The notes under the pieces: model-generated | Database searches by the model: none | What the model was told of the DNA's origin: nothing | What the model saw: the letters and a program-made list of their open reading frames with translations, nothing else | Shown here: positions 24,401-37,300 of the stretch, in pieces | Layout: each line of letters opens with the position of its first letter | Position numbering within the stretch: the stretch's first letter is position 1 | Program-made: the position numbers and the translations under genes | NCBI RefSeq assembly: GCF_905475395.1 | Contig: NC_058341.1 | Location: forward strand, 61,325,501-61,389,500 | DNA length: 64,000 nucleotides | DNA from: Chrysoperla carnea | Taxonomy: Eukaryota; Arthropoda; Insecta; Neuroptera; Chrysopidae | Direction: 5' to 3'

Positions 24401-27400
24401 ATCAACATATTCATTGCTATGTGGGTCACATTCTTTTAACAATTTTGTGAATTCGTCATCCAAACGTTCCACTGATGTCAACACACAACCGCGTACTTTA
24501 TATGGAGGTGTTTCCATTTGCTCGCCATCATCAGCAATTGTTTCAGACAACACTAAATCAGGAGTTGCTAACAACAAGTCTAATAAGTCTCCCATACGTT
24601 CCAATAATCTGAAATTAATTTTTTTTATTTCAAAAAATGGTCTAAAGAAATTTAAAGGTGAAAGACAGAATGGAACATATCGATTTGCTTGGTATGTTTC
24701 GTTTCTAAAATTTGTTTTTTTATTTGATAATAACTGCTGAATATGAATATGAGGTTTGTAAGCAAAATGCCTTAATTCAACATATTTTTGCTCGGAAACG
24801 ATTAAATTTTCGTAATTATATATAGGATAATCCATTTTAATCGTGTCAGACATTTTTCTTCTAAGGCGTGCATTTTTTTAATAAATGTTTCGCACAAAAG
24901 TTTCATCATTTGGAGAAGTAGGAGAGAGGTTTCATGTTAAAATTAAGATCATCTTATTATATGACGTATCTAAAAAAAAAAAAATGGGTTTCCATTTAAG
25001 AATATGGAATTGACCTTCATTGGCCATGAAACCGTCCAATTATAAAAAAACTGATATAGAAAATGTATTTTCTCTTCAAATGACGAAAGTCTTATACGAA
25101 ACATTTAAATAAAAATGCACTCCTTACAAAAAAGGGCACGATTAAAATGGATCACACTGTATATAATATATAACCCTCCCCCCTATTCAAATATTCAAAA
25201 TAAAAGCACAACAAATATTCTACATATTTTAATATTAAGGTTTTCATTCCATTTTCAGATGAACCATCCGGGTTCACACGGACGTAATTTGGCTTTCTCA
25301 GCACAAACTGAAAAGCTAGTCGACTTTCTCACCGATCGAAAAGACTAAGGTCTATCCATAAATTACGTCACACGTTAAGAGGGGGGGGGGGTCAATCAAT
25401 TGTCACATTTAAAATTATTTAAATAATTTTACTTACTTTGTCCAATATTCAGGTTTCATTGCATCAGAAACTTTTGGATTGTAATCGAATATGGCTGAAA
25501 CAATGGCAAATTTAATTTTACATAGCACACCAGCTCCCAATTTATGTTGTTCAGCTACTGATTGTAATTCTTGTAATAATTCCATTTGTTCACGGCGGTC
25601 AGTACGTTTTTTACCACGCGCTGCCATCACTTCGATTAATTTACGTACAACCAAATTAGTATCGATTTCAGCATCTTTTGCGAACATTTTTGGTTTTTCC
25701 TACAATGAACAAATTTTTTAAGTAATATAGAATTTAATCTGTAATTTATATGGGATCAAAAAAAGATACGAGGAAGTAAATTCCTGTGTCAACACAAATA
25801 AATATTACGAAAGAAAGGTTAAATGAAGCATCTATAACCCCTCCAGATACAACCTGTAGTATCTAGTCCAATTCTAATCCTTCGAAGTTACAAAAGTTTT
25901 TTTTCTGTCAATGACAAAAATTTATTACAGCTTCCCAAATATCGTGTGTACACGGTCTCGAATACAAACATTTGGTCATTTGACGATTCGAAAAAATCAA
26001 CTTTAGTTAAAAATTTTTTTGAATAAAGATTATTTTGTGTTTCCGGTCAAAAATTTAAAACTAAAATTCGCGTTTTTTTTCCAAATTCTTATATATAGAA
26101 AACGGTGAGGAAAGGTAAAAAATGTCAAGAGTCAAACAGTGTTTAGAATGATCCAAAATATAATACCATACGATTTTCAAATCAAATTTTTGACCAAAAC
26201 CACAAAATAATCTTTATTTTCGTCAATAACGAATTTTCGGCAAAAACTCACACTTTTGCAAACGCTTATATATCGAAAACGGTGAGGTTTGATGAAAATT
26301 GTCAAGGGTCAAAGAATGTTTACGAATTGTCCAAAATATAAAACATAATAGTTTTTAAATTAAATTTTTGATCAGAACCGCAAAATGACAAAACGAGTAC
26401 AAAAACGAGTTTTCGTCGAAAATCCGCATTTTTCTTTTCGAACGCTTATATCCCGAAAACGATGAGGTAAGGTAAAAAATATCATGGATCAAAAAATTCT
26501 TAGAATTGTCCAAAATATAAAATCTAATAGTTTTTTTAAATGTAAATAAAAAGATTGTGGTGTCAAGAAATAGGGTACTTCAATCTCACTTTATGGGCGA
26601 GAATGGAAAAAAAAACTCTAGTTAGGATTAATATGATTTTCTTGAGTACACTCAAACAATCATTTTCCACCATCTCCGATACAAATCTACTGGTGTGGAG
26701 TCAAGAGTAAATTCCTGGGTTAAATGTCTTAAAAAAACAGGTTATAAAATTGAAAAATTAGGAAATTATATAAACTTACACTTGGAATGGCAACTCCACC
26801 TTTAACAGTTTCCCATTCTCCTTCGCCATCTTCGCCAGGTTCACGCCGTATACGGCGTCGTTCCTTTTCTTTTCTTTCTTTACGTTCTCTTCTCTTATCA
26901 CGATCTTCATCGTCGTCTTTTTCAACATTAGTTCTAGATAAAATTAATATTTTAATATAAAGAATTATTTCAAATTAAAATGTAATTCATACTTTTTCAA
27001 AAACTTTTCACGAATACTAGTATATTGAGCATCGTCTTCAGAGGAGTCACTATCTGAATCGGAATCAGAGCCCCAATAAGAATCTTCACTATCAGCATCG
27101 TCTCCTTTTGATGTAGGAATGGGTGCACTAATACTTTCTGAACCTGATCGACGAACTCCCCCACGTACTGGTAATTCTTCTTCTGATTCAACTTCGACTT
27201 CAGCTGAAGTTAAAAAATAAATAAATAAAGTTTCTATATTTTCGAAAATTTAATAATAAATTTTACGTTTTTCTTCTTCTTCCTCTTCATCAGGTTGATC
27301 AGGATTTTCACGAAGTTTTGTTATATCTTCTTCGAATTCTTTATTATATTTTCTTAACTTTTGTCGCATTGATGTTAAGGATTTTGAGTTATTTTTGGAC

Positions 27401-29599
27401 ATATTTTTACGTCCTTCACGATCTTCCCACATTTCGTTGATGAAATCTTCCAATTCAGCCAAACAACGAACATAGAATCTTGGTGTTTGTCCATTCTCTT
27501 CCTTGGCGACAACAGGTAATGCTTTTGTGTATGCACGCATTAGATCTTCGAAACCTGTAAAAGATAAATCATTATTTAATGTCAATTCAACTTTGATTTG
27601 ATTAACAACAGAATACAAATATGCAGAAGATAATCGAAAATTCTATTGCGAATAAATATTTTCTTGCGCTGAAGATTATCTTTTCTTAAATGATAAGTTT
27701 GATCGAGAAAATTGGTGTACACAAACTTCGTAGGTATCCATAATGTGCCGTGTCGTTGAGAATCACAATCGTTAATATTCTTAGAAATTTATGCTTAAAG
27801 TTTCGATTGATTTCAAATTAGCAAAGCTAAACGAAACAAAGCGAAAGGTAGTGTTTTTTTCTGGAATTTTATAAGCGAACCTAACCTTAAAAATTCGTGA
27901 AAGTAAAAAAATAGTCTTTTCTTAAGAAATCCAAAAGGTTAAATGATACAGTTGTCGGTATTGAAATTAGCTTTCGATTTATGTATTGTGCAATGTCAAG
28001 TAGTGTCTCCCACATGAAGAAATTCGTGTAATTTTTATTTTTGTAAAAAATAATTATTTCTTTTTGTGTTTTCGTAAAATAGTTCGCCTACATCTCTCCG
28101 ACATCGTAGTGCATCTTTTCGGAGCTCTATTCCTTCGTTAAGAGTTATACTATCATGCACATGTATTTAAAATTAGAAATTAATAAGTCTTATTTCTATC
28201 TAAAAAAAATATTTGAATCAAATGTAAATAATTTTTCGGAACTTAATTTTTTTTCTCAATCTTGCTGCTACCAAAGCTTAAAATTGCAAACTTTGAGTAA
28301 ACCATGAGAAATTTGGGTGGTTTTAGCTACCAAAAACCCCACATATTACGCCCATAAATTGATGTTACTGTTTAAGTTAATATGAATTGTTTTGTATGAA
28401 AAACAGTGTCAACACACCAAATTTTATTTAAATCGCGCTCCAAAGTTATGAAAGGCGTATAGCACCAAAACGATGCAACTTTTACTGGGACATGTTTAGG
28501 TAATTCGATTTATTTTAAGTTAAGTTATATGTGGTAGAGCTGTATACCCAATGTAAATTTGTGAGTTTTTTGTGACACAAAGTGCAGCAAGGATTAAATC
28601 GGAGTAAAACTAACGTATTTGAAACGGTCACTTGAATTCAGGATCGGAACTTACCCTAGTCTTGAACGATTAAACTGCAAGATCTCACTACTGTATCGCT
28701 CTGAACATCAAAATATTTTTTATATATAAACTTTTATTCTGTCTGTTACGGCTTACAAGATAGGTCCTACGGATTCAAGACCCACTTGACTTATGTTGCT
28801 CATTTACGAACTCAAACTCACTTTTTACGTCCTGAGTACATTATAAAAATTTCAGCTCAATATCTCATTTCGTTTTGTGTTATTGTGCTCACGGACAGAC
28901 GTACAAATGTAAATGAACTATTAAGATGATGTTATGACCAGCTTTATCAAAATTTCTTTTGTAGTGTCAAAATTTCTGAGCGTTAAAAACTTCCGAATAA
29001 AATTAATATACCTTGATATATTTCATAAATAGGGTATAAAAATTGATTTTCTAGTTAAATTTAATGAAATACTTAAAAATGGCTTTATCTGTATATCATC
29101 GTTAATATTTATCAAGACGTTACCATACATATTTGCCAAAACTTAACGAGTGGGCATAATAATAATGGGCAGTTCAGAATGAATGGAAACTTACTTGAAA
29201 GCATACTACTCATATCCTTAATTTTCTTATAGTTTCGAATTTGTTTAATAATATTTGTAAGTTCTTCATAACGTTTAACTTTTGTTGAACGCACAACACG
29301 TTTAGTTTCCTCTTCATCATCACTAAACTGAAAACAAAATATCCAATTAATAATTAATTCTTACTTATTTCAATTTTTTTTAAACTAGTAATGAACGAAA
29401 TATTTTATATGCCTTATGTTTGGACTTATTGAGCCCAATTTTTTAAATAAATATTATAAATAGCTGTAGTTTAAGTATTCTTGGTATAAATGATGCAATA
29501 TGTTACCGTAAATACTGCTGCTGGTGCTCTTGGCAATTGCTCCTCCTCTGACGAACTTTCGGATTCGGAATCCGATCCAGTGGCAAAAAATCTACTCAT
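18447..29599 (-). CDS. eIF3c: eukaryotic translation initiation factor 3 subunit C
   Basis: Core scaffold subunit of the eIF3 complex, which binds the 40S ribosome and recruits the initiator ternary complex. Eleven coding exons (minus strand): 29599-29507, 29327-29195, 27554-27267, 27203-26993, 26933-26780, 25699-25437, 24608-24245, 23382-22693, 19991-19788, 18786-18619, 18554-18447. All joins are GT-AG and keep phase, giving 891 aa (human about 913). The start [15 protein letters not shown] matches the conserved eIF3c N-terminus. Acidic and Ser-rich linkers lie at about 160-240, followed by the eIF3c N-terminal domain ([41 protein letters not shown]). The [15 protein letters not shown] block lies in the fifth-to-last hundred residues. 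A C-terminal PCI region includes [17 protein letters not shown] and MIINEELM. The tail is Arg/Asn/Gln-rich (857-891). Long introns carry repeats. A possible 5' UTR splice acceptor lies just upstream of the ATG (about 29617). Confidence 0.96.
19217..19640 (+). pseudogene. non-LTR retrotransposon 3' fragment
   Basis: Homologous to 5910-6440. Shared blocks include 'tcattccca.tgcaagatgctctgta', 'ggactttgcgcagggta', 'aaattgtgtataacca.agctaggccattcgact', and a 3' UTR block around 'gacgtcacgcctt'. Internal deletions and stops are present. It sits in eIF3c intron 9, opposite to the host gene. Confidence 0.7.
19992..22692. other. eIF3c intron 8, 2.7 kb
   Basis: The largest eIF3c intron. AT-rich, with no nested gene that I can support. 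The segment around 20740-21000 is less AT-rich on both strands, but stops in every frame prevent a call. Confidence 0.5.
25346..25395. repeat. single-end transposon fragment with G run
   Basis: 'ggtctatccataaattacgtcacacg' followed by eleven G. It resembles the outer end of the PIF/Harbinger-like MITE family (GTCCATAAATTACG) but belongs to a different subfamily (ACGTCA). It lies about 40 bp beyond the eIF3c exon 6 donor. No opposite end is visible. Confidence 0.45.
26030..26545. repeat. tandem repeat, about 178-bp unit, three copies
   Basis: Diverged direct repeats in eIF3c intron 5. The anchor 'aacggtgagg' (aacgatgagg in the third) falls at 26101, 26278 and 26458, giving steps of 177 and 180. 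Each unit also has 'gtcaa.rgtcaaa..tgtt', 'tccaaaatataa' and an 'aaaacgagttttcg'-like block. Confidence 0.7.
28245..28560 (-). repeat. dispersed repeat, copy of 7590-7905
   Basis: Reverse-complement relative of 7590-7905. Shared blocks are 'tagcaccaaaacgatgcaact', 'gaaaaacagtgtcaacacaccaaatttta' and 'atatgtggtagagct'. It lies in eIF3c intron 2. Confidence 0.5.
28735..29050 (-). mobile_element. dispersed repeat 'R1', reverse copy
   Basis: Contains 'aagataggtcctacgga', 'ctcatttacgaactcaaactcac', 'aaaatttcagctcaatatc', 'cggacagacg' and 'taccttgatatatttcataaatagggta'. Same family as 33355-33915, opposite orientation. Located in eIF3c intron 2. Confidence 0.65.
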
Positions 29600-31311
29600 T
29601 TTGATTTATTTTCAATCTGTAATTAAAATATTTACTCAATTTAATAATATATTCGAGAAACTAAACTATCCGGTTCATGTACACGCCGTGCCTTACTCAT
29701 AATTTGGTTAGGATTACAGAAAAAATTTTAAAAATGTACATTATGATATTTTGAATAAAAAACTTTTCAAATCTTTAATTAAGATTTAAATCTTACCTAT
29801 TGATTATTTTAAAATATATTAAAAAACAAAAATATTTAATATTAACTTAATATGAGAGCATATGAAATGCTGTCAATTTTTTAGAGAATTGTCTCTATTT
29901 TTTTAAATGTCGATATATAATTAATCCGAAAGACGACAGCAAATATTTTCGATACGATGTATCATAGACTTATAAAACTAGGATTCTGCTCCATTGACAC
30001 GTCCACTCAACAAAGTTCACTAGACACGCTAGCAAACTCAATAAACTTTTTTTTAAAATTTGCTTTTTTATTTATTACCCGGCAGGCAATAATAATTTAT
30101 AATTAAACCAATAAAAAATACAAGTAATTGAAAAGCAAATATTTAACTAAGAATATAATTATTTACGGTGTGGCTATATATTCGCAGGGGCACTGCAGAT
30201 GTTAACGAAAATAATTACAAATTTCATTCATTTTTTAATTTTTCAACTATTTTTCGTATCTAGAAATAAATAATTAGTTAAATAAATTAAAATTAAGTTG
30301 TTATAACTTCCTTAATATTTATTAAAATTGCCAAAACTATATTTTTTTTAAATTTCAAAAGTGAAAAAGAAATGTTAGGCAGAGTTGATCTTTTGACCAC
30401 ACATTAATATTAAAATAATATGTATCCTCAATTTTTTCCGATTTTCCCACCATTCTGTTTAAAAGTTATCCGGATTTGAACATTCCGACGCTGTTCATTT
30501 AAAATACACGCAAATCGTGTCAAACAAAAACGTTTTTTTCAAACAAAAATACATATATCAAAGAACTCACACTTAACTGCAGCATAGAACATATGTGTAG
30601 ATTGATATAACAGTAATCACGAAGGAATAAAAAAAAAAATTAAAGATTGTGGGAACATTTAGAAAAATAATTATCTGCAAAGAAAAGTTGATTGTTTGAA
30701 GCTTTTTATTTTAGTTTGGAGATCTTTAACAATGGTACTTCATACGATAAAGTTAGGAAAAATAAAAATTTTTATCTCAGAAGCTATTAGGGATAGTATT
30801 ACGTAATGTACCGTTTTTTTTAACACGAAACCACTTACAACGAAACCCTCATGCTGCTTATGCGTGGGCTGGACGCACCTGATTTAAACAATAAGTTTGT
30901 TCTTTTTGTACTATAGTCTACATACTATTTACACTAAGTGTAAGTAGAAAAGGACAGTCTTTACAAAATGTAATATCGGTGCTCTTTTCTTACCTACACT
31001 CAGCAGACAACTTTCACTATACCCTACGCAAAATAAAAACAAAAATTATGTAGTTATTATTCTTTTAAATGAAATTATTAAAAGCGGGAAAAAAAGTTTT
31101 TAGTGAGTTTAAAAACTAGGAACGATACGTCGTAAACATCGTAAAAACGGTTTTTTTTTAATATAGGGAAAAATTAAATACTTTCCTCGTAAATTTTGGT
31201 ATGAAACATTTCACATTAAATTGATAAAATTATTTTATAAACAAACTAATCAAATATTTATAATTTTAGTACAACTTTATAAATTATTTTAATTGTAAAA
31301 TTGTTATCATC
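29600..31311. promoter_or_regulatory. divergent promoter region eIF3c / HIRIP3-like
   Basis: 1.7 kb between two start codons facing away from each other, so promoters for both genes must lie here or in upstream non-coding exons. No TATA box can be assigned with confidence in such AT-rich sequence. A short inverted repeat 'ctatttacactaagtgtaagtag' sits at about 30926-30949, and a similar one recurs at about 48220-48250. No coding sequence is seen. Confidence 0.5.
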
Positions 31312-34300
31312 ATGTCAGATACGGATGAATCAAATACAAAAACTGTGGATGATGCCGTAATTTTATCAGAAGTGGAGCATGCTGAAAATAGCTTAAATGT
31401 AAACAAAACTTCTGATAACAAATGTGACCCTCTATTTAAAGACACATGCACTGATAATGAAAGCGATAGTGTCAATGAAAAAAAAAGACACATCAGTGAC
31501 AATGAAAACAGTGACGAAGAGACTTTACACCCAAACAAGAAGTATAAAAGTTGTGCAAATGCTGAGCAAAGTGCAGAACTTCAAGAAGTAAACAAGGAAT
31601 CAGATGTATTATCAAGTGCAACTTCATCTAATGTTATTGATGTGACTGATGATAATAAAGAAGTATCCGATTCATTGAATGTGCCGATACCGCTTGAAAA
31701 TACTCCAAATTTAAAAGGTATGTAAACATTAAACAATCATAAAATTTGTAGTAGCCTACAATTTGTGTAAATTTATAGTTTTACTTGTTGATAATCATTT
31801 GTCATTTTTTAAGCATATTTTTAGAAAACTAGAAATTTTAAATTTCTCACAAAGTGGCAGCTATTTATCAGCTAAAAGTGATCGGATATGAATTACCCCG
31901 AACTTATTTGAAAGCTTATACTTTTTATTTTATATATTTCATGCTTACAAATTTTTTACGGTAAGAATATTCAGACACTATCGTGTATCTAATGGCTATC
32001 TAACTTTAACACTATCCTTAGCGGCCAAACTACAGCATTTTTTTAGCTTTAAGAGGACCTGGTGAAAAAATAATAGTTTTTCCTTGCGATTGCGTTCATT
32101 CAATGTGGGCTAAGTTAGCAAGGGTTTGTAGGTTTTTTTAGCTTTTTGGTTAATATTGTGATTGCGTTCATTCACTGATCCTCAGCAAATCTGAAAAAGC
32201 TCAAAAAACATAGATAGTATCCTGTTCACGCTAATCATCTACTGCAAATTATCTTAACGCGAGACTCACGCTAAACAGGCGATAGTGACCTCACTCTATT
32301 TTAAAATAAATTGCTAACAAATTGAAGTGATTTAAAATATTTTTTCAAACTTCGAACAGCTATTTTTCCGCTAAAAATGGTCGGATATGTATTACCGTTA
32401 GCTTATTTGAAACCTTATACTTTATATTTTATGTATTTCACGCTTAAGAATTTTCGACGGTAATTTATGCATTTCATGCTTAAAAATTTTTTACGGTAAG
32501 AATATTCGGGCACTATTGTGTATCTAGCGTGAACGCTATCTTTAGCGATTTAGCATTTTTTACATAGATTACGAATCCGAAATCGGAGCTGGTAAAAAAA
32601 ATAACAATTTTTTTATATGATTGCGTTCATTCAATGATCCACCGATTGGCCATGCATTTGATGGAGTCGAGTTAGTAGGGGTTTGCGAGTTTTTTGACTT
32701 TTTGATTAATCCTGTGATTGCGTTCATTCACTGATCTTCAGAAAATCTGAGAAAAGTTCAAAAAACTTAGATAGTATTCTATTCACGCTAATAATCTACT
32801 CAGAATTATCTTATCGTGAGACTCACGCTAAACACACGGGTGTCCGAATAGCCTCACCCTATTTTAAAATAAACTGCTCACAAATTGAAGTGAACCATTT
32901 AAATATTTTTTCAAATTTCACACAGCTATATTTCCGCTAAAAATGGCTTAATTGAAGCTTATTTGAAAGCTATTAAGGGTAATTCATATCCACAAGCAAT
33001 CCGATAAAATAACTTGAAGTTTTTGTATTGCTCTCTTTTAAACGATACAAACGAGTCTACACAAAAAGATGTGATTTAATTATTAAGATATGATTATATG
33101 TCTTAATCATAAACTAAAAATTCTAAGCTGCCATTAATAAGCGAAAGGTAATTTATATTCGATGATTTTTGCCATTGAAACAGCTCTTTGAAATTTAAGC
33201 AAAATTTTAAATTGTTTACTTCAATTTGTAAACAGTCTATAGCTTAAATTGTTGTTTTCAAGTTATACAAATCTCTTATCAGTGAACATAATAACTTCCG
33301 CGTATATTATTAATTAAAATAAAAAAAATTGTATAATTGTGCAATCAATAATTATACCATGTATATATGAAATATACATAGTATATTAAGTTTAGTCCCA
33401 AGTTTGTAACGCTTAAAAATAATGATGCTAGGAAAAAAATTTTGTCATAGGTGTTCACTAAATCACCTAATTAGTCCATTTCCGGTTGTCCGTCCGTCCG
33501 TCCGTCTGTGGACACGATAACTCAAAAACGAAAAAAGATATCGAGCTGAAATTTTTACAGCATACTCAGGACGTAAAAATTGAGGTCAAGTTCGTAAATG
33601 AGCATCATAGGTCAATTGGGTCTTGGGTCTGTAGGACCCATCTTGTAAACCGTTAGAGATAGAACAAAAGTTTAAATGTAAAAAATGTTCCTTATCAAAA
33701 GTTAAACAACTTTTGTTTGAAACATTTTTTCGTAAACATCACTGTTTACCCGTGAGGGCGCCAATTAGGCGAAAATTTTATAATATGTACTATACTTGAT
33801 TATCAGTTATGTATGTGTCACATGTTTGTATGTATAATGTGATAAAGAAATCAACACTGACTATGCATGGTATTTCAACAATTAACTCAGTCAATTGTTT
33901 GTTTTCACTTGTTTAATTGAATTTTGTATATTTCTTGCTTAAAATAAGAAAATTTTTTTTAAAACTCTCTTAGTAATAAATGGAAATGATTTTCAATTTT
34001 TCTTTCAATTGTTAAAAATTTACTTTCGAATGTGGACTTAGTTATAGAGTAGAGTAGCCATAACGGTACCATCAAAATAAAAAATTTTCTTGTTGGTAAT
34101 AAAACGTTTAATCATTTTTAATAGTTTTAAATTGTCATTTTAATCTGTCTGTTTTGAATAATTAGTCGTAATTTAAATAATAAACGAATAAGGATGTACC
34201 AGCGCCAGGGCAATTTTGGATAAAAGGCTTGATTTTTTTTTAAATATAAGTTGAACTAAGCCTTAATCAATTCTGAAAATTTTTGGAGGGTAGCCCGATT

Positions 34301-37300
34301 ATTTAAATAAATAAATGACTTCAAAAGTTGGCATATTTAACATTGGTTTTATGGTAAAACGGTAGATGGATGATATGTCTTCATAGATTTCTCCAAACTA
34401 GTCGGCGAAAAGGAAAAAATTAAAGTATTAAACTATTTAAATTAAATTAAAAACTTTAGTAAACTTTTTAAAACAAAAAGAACCCTTTGTGCCCGACTAA
34501 TTAAGGATGTATGAGCACGGTAGTGGGGACACAAATTTTAAAAAAATATTTATTTTCAATTTTGATGGTGAATTATGTTATAGCTTGAGAATATTTAAGA
34601 CGAAAAGTAAGAACAAAATTTTTTGATATCTAGAGTAATTTTCAAAATATCGAAAATTGAAAATTTTGTTTAATTATTTAGCTTGCCATTTTTCGAAAAC
34701 CAAGGCAGATATCGAAAAATTTTATTCTTATTTTTTTTAGTCTGCATTCATGAAGTTATAACAAAATTTGTCATCAAGGTTGAAAATAAGATGCAAATAA
34801 TTTCAAACACAAGTCTAAACTTGCCTTGGCGCTCGTATTACCTTAAAATGATTTCTTTTCAATAACGAACGATTTAACGATTTAAAAACATTCAAAATAA
34901 TTAAAAATTTTCCATACACATTAAAAAAAATGCTTTAAAATCGAAAGAATCTTGAAAAACAATTTGTTTACAAAAAATCGAGCTTCTTAACTTCCTCGAA
35001 AAATTTCTAATAACTGTTATGTCTTATTTTTTGAGAGTCAATCCTCAAAATTCACAATAAAGAGGTAAATAAATATACATTAAATAAACTTGGGTGATGC
35101 AGGAGTCCTCAATTTAGCGCCCAACTACGTCTGGGGGTACCTTACTTTTCAAGAGCGATGTTTGACCCTAATAAACATTTACATAAACAAATGAAGTATT
35201 AAAAGCTTGTAATAAAACGTAGTTCGGGTCCAAAAGTACTAAACAGAGTGATAAGTGAGAAGAAGAAATTTTTTTCAAAGTCAAAGTGTATCGTAAACAA
35301 TTCTTGCACAATTTAAATTAACATATTCAATTGAATTAAAAAGACCTCCTTGAGTGTCATTCACGGTCGACTTCAATTTTCATATCTCTTATTTTAACAT
35401 TCAAAAAAGATAACGAAAAATAATATACAAAATTTATTAATTGAGAGTAGATAAAAATACTAATGTCGAATCTTTTGTTTTGTCTAGAGTCTTTGTCAGA
35501 GGAAAAAAGTAATGAACAAAAATCCCAAGGAAATGATAAAGCAAAAATTTCAAAATTTGATTCCGATACTGATGCAGTTGTGAATGATGAAAATTTAGAA
35601 TCAAATAATGAAAATTTAGAAAGTATTTATGCAAATGTATTAAAACATATTGAAACCACGCCGGTTGTTGTTCGTTGCGAACGTATGAATTTTGAAAAAT
35701 ATTTGGTAAAGAAACCATCGAATACAGAAACAAATAGTTTAAGTTCTGAAAACGAAGAAACAAGTAAAAAAGTATCTGGAGCTAAGAAAATAAAAAAAGC
35801 AAAAATAAATCATAAAATATCTGAAAGTTCTGATTCAGAAGGTGAAAACGTAAAGGACAAGAAAAAATTACCAAAAAAACAAAAAATGAAGATTGAAAAT
35901 TCGAATGTTGAATTTATGGATTGTGATGAAGCTAAAAATGATGTTTCCGTAACTCTTAATAAAAGTAATACGAAAATTTCGGAACAAGAAATAAGCGATC
36001 TGATTAATAGTGATTCTAACGATGAGAAATTAAATAAAGGGGATACTTCTTGTGAATCTGATAATGATTCAGGAATCAATATTGCAAAAATAAACAAGAA
36101 AAAATTGTCTAAAGATTCAGGTATTGAATCAGAATCTCTTCAAAATGAGAAAAAAATTTTGGATCCGGAATCGGATAATTCAAATTCTAGTGATAACGAA
36201 TCAAAATCTCGTACTAAAACCAAAAAACTACCTAAGAAATCTCCTGGAGAAAAATCTATGGATTCAGAATCCCACAATTCAGATAATGAATCTCGTAATA
36301 AAAAAATACTTAAAAAATCCACAAAAATAAATGAAAAGAAAGCTAATTTTAAAAAATTAGCCAAAAAAACAGTACAAATTGAATCAGAAAATGATTCTGA
36401 TGCAAATTCTAGAAAAAATGGTAGTGATTCTGAAGAATCTGATAAAGAAAAAAAATCTAGTGGTTCAGAATCTGAAAAAGATGAAAATTCAGACAAAGAA
36501 AATTATAAATCCAGTAGTTCAGAATCTAAAAGTCGTACTAAAAAACTCTCAAAAAAATCTACCAACAATAACAGTAAAGATGAAACAGATTCGGATAACG
36601 AAGACGATCCTGATGATAAATCTGATACAGAAGATCAACTTACAAAAGAGAAAAATCTTGATATATCAAAAAAAATTGATAACAAGTCTGAAACCGATTC
36701 TAAATCTAAAAGAAATCCAGAAAGAGGAATTGAACGCTTAAAAAAATTCTTACGAATAGCTGGTATTCATGTCAACAATTTTGGGAAGTTGTTTGATAAT
36801 ATCAAAACTATAAAGGGCAAAGAAAGAAAATTACTGGGTTTGTTAGAAGATAATGGTTTAGAAGGGCGTCCAACTATTAAGAAATGTGAAGAAATTCGAA
36901 AGAAAAATGATATTGCCAAAGAAGTAGCTGAATTAGACACTTCAAACATTATTGCCAAAGGTAATTTTATTTTTATTTCGATATCTACTTTTAGTTATAG
37001 TCACACCGTATATAGAAAGTGGTCCAAGTGATAACACGAGGACTTAATCAAATGGTGGATAACGTTAAAATAATGACAATTTCTTAATAAACTTATAACC
37101 TGAAAAGCGTTCTTTTCAAGATACAGAGTGCTGAAATTTTAGAAAAAAAGAATATTGTGAATATTATCAAAACGGCTATCGAGAATTCGACAGTATTTCT
37201 CTATGTCCCAATCATATTGGATAACGTTATTGTATTTTCAATAAATTCAATGGCGCTAGAAACGGGGTGGTGATTCACTAAAATCTCTATCGTTGGTTTT

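Noticed and set aside
36379-36741. 120-residue ORF and several minus-strand ORFs over 35.4-37.0 kb
   Set aside because: They are shadow frames of the repetitive Ser/Asp/Lys codons of the HIRIP3-like exon 2.
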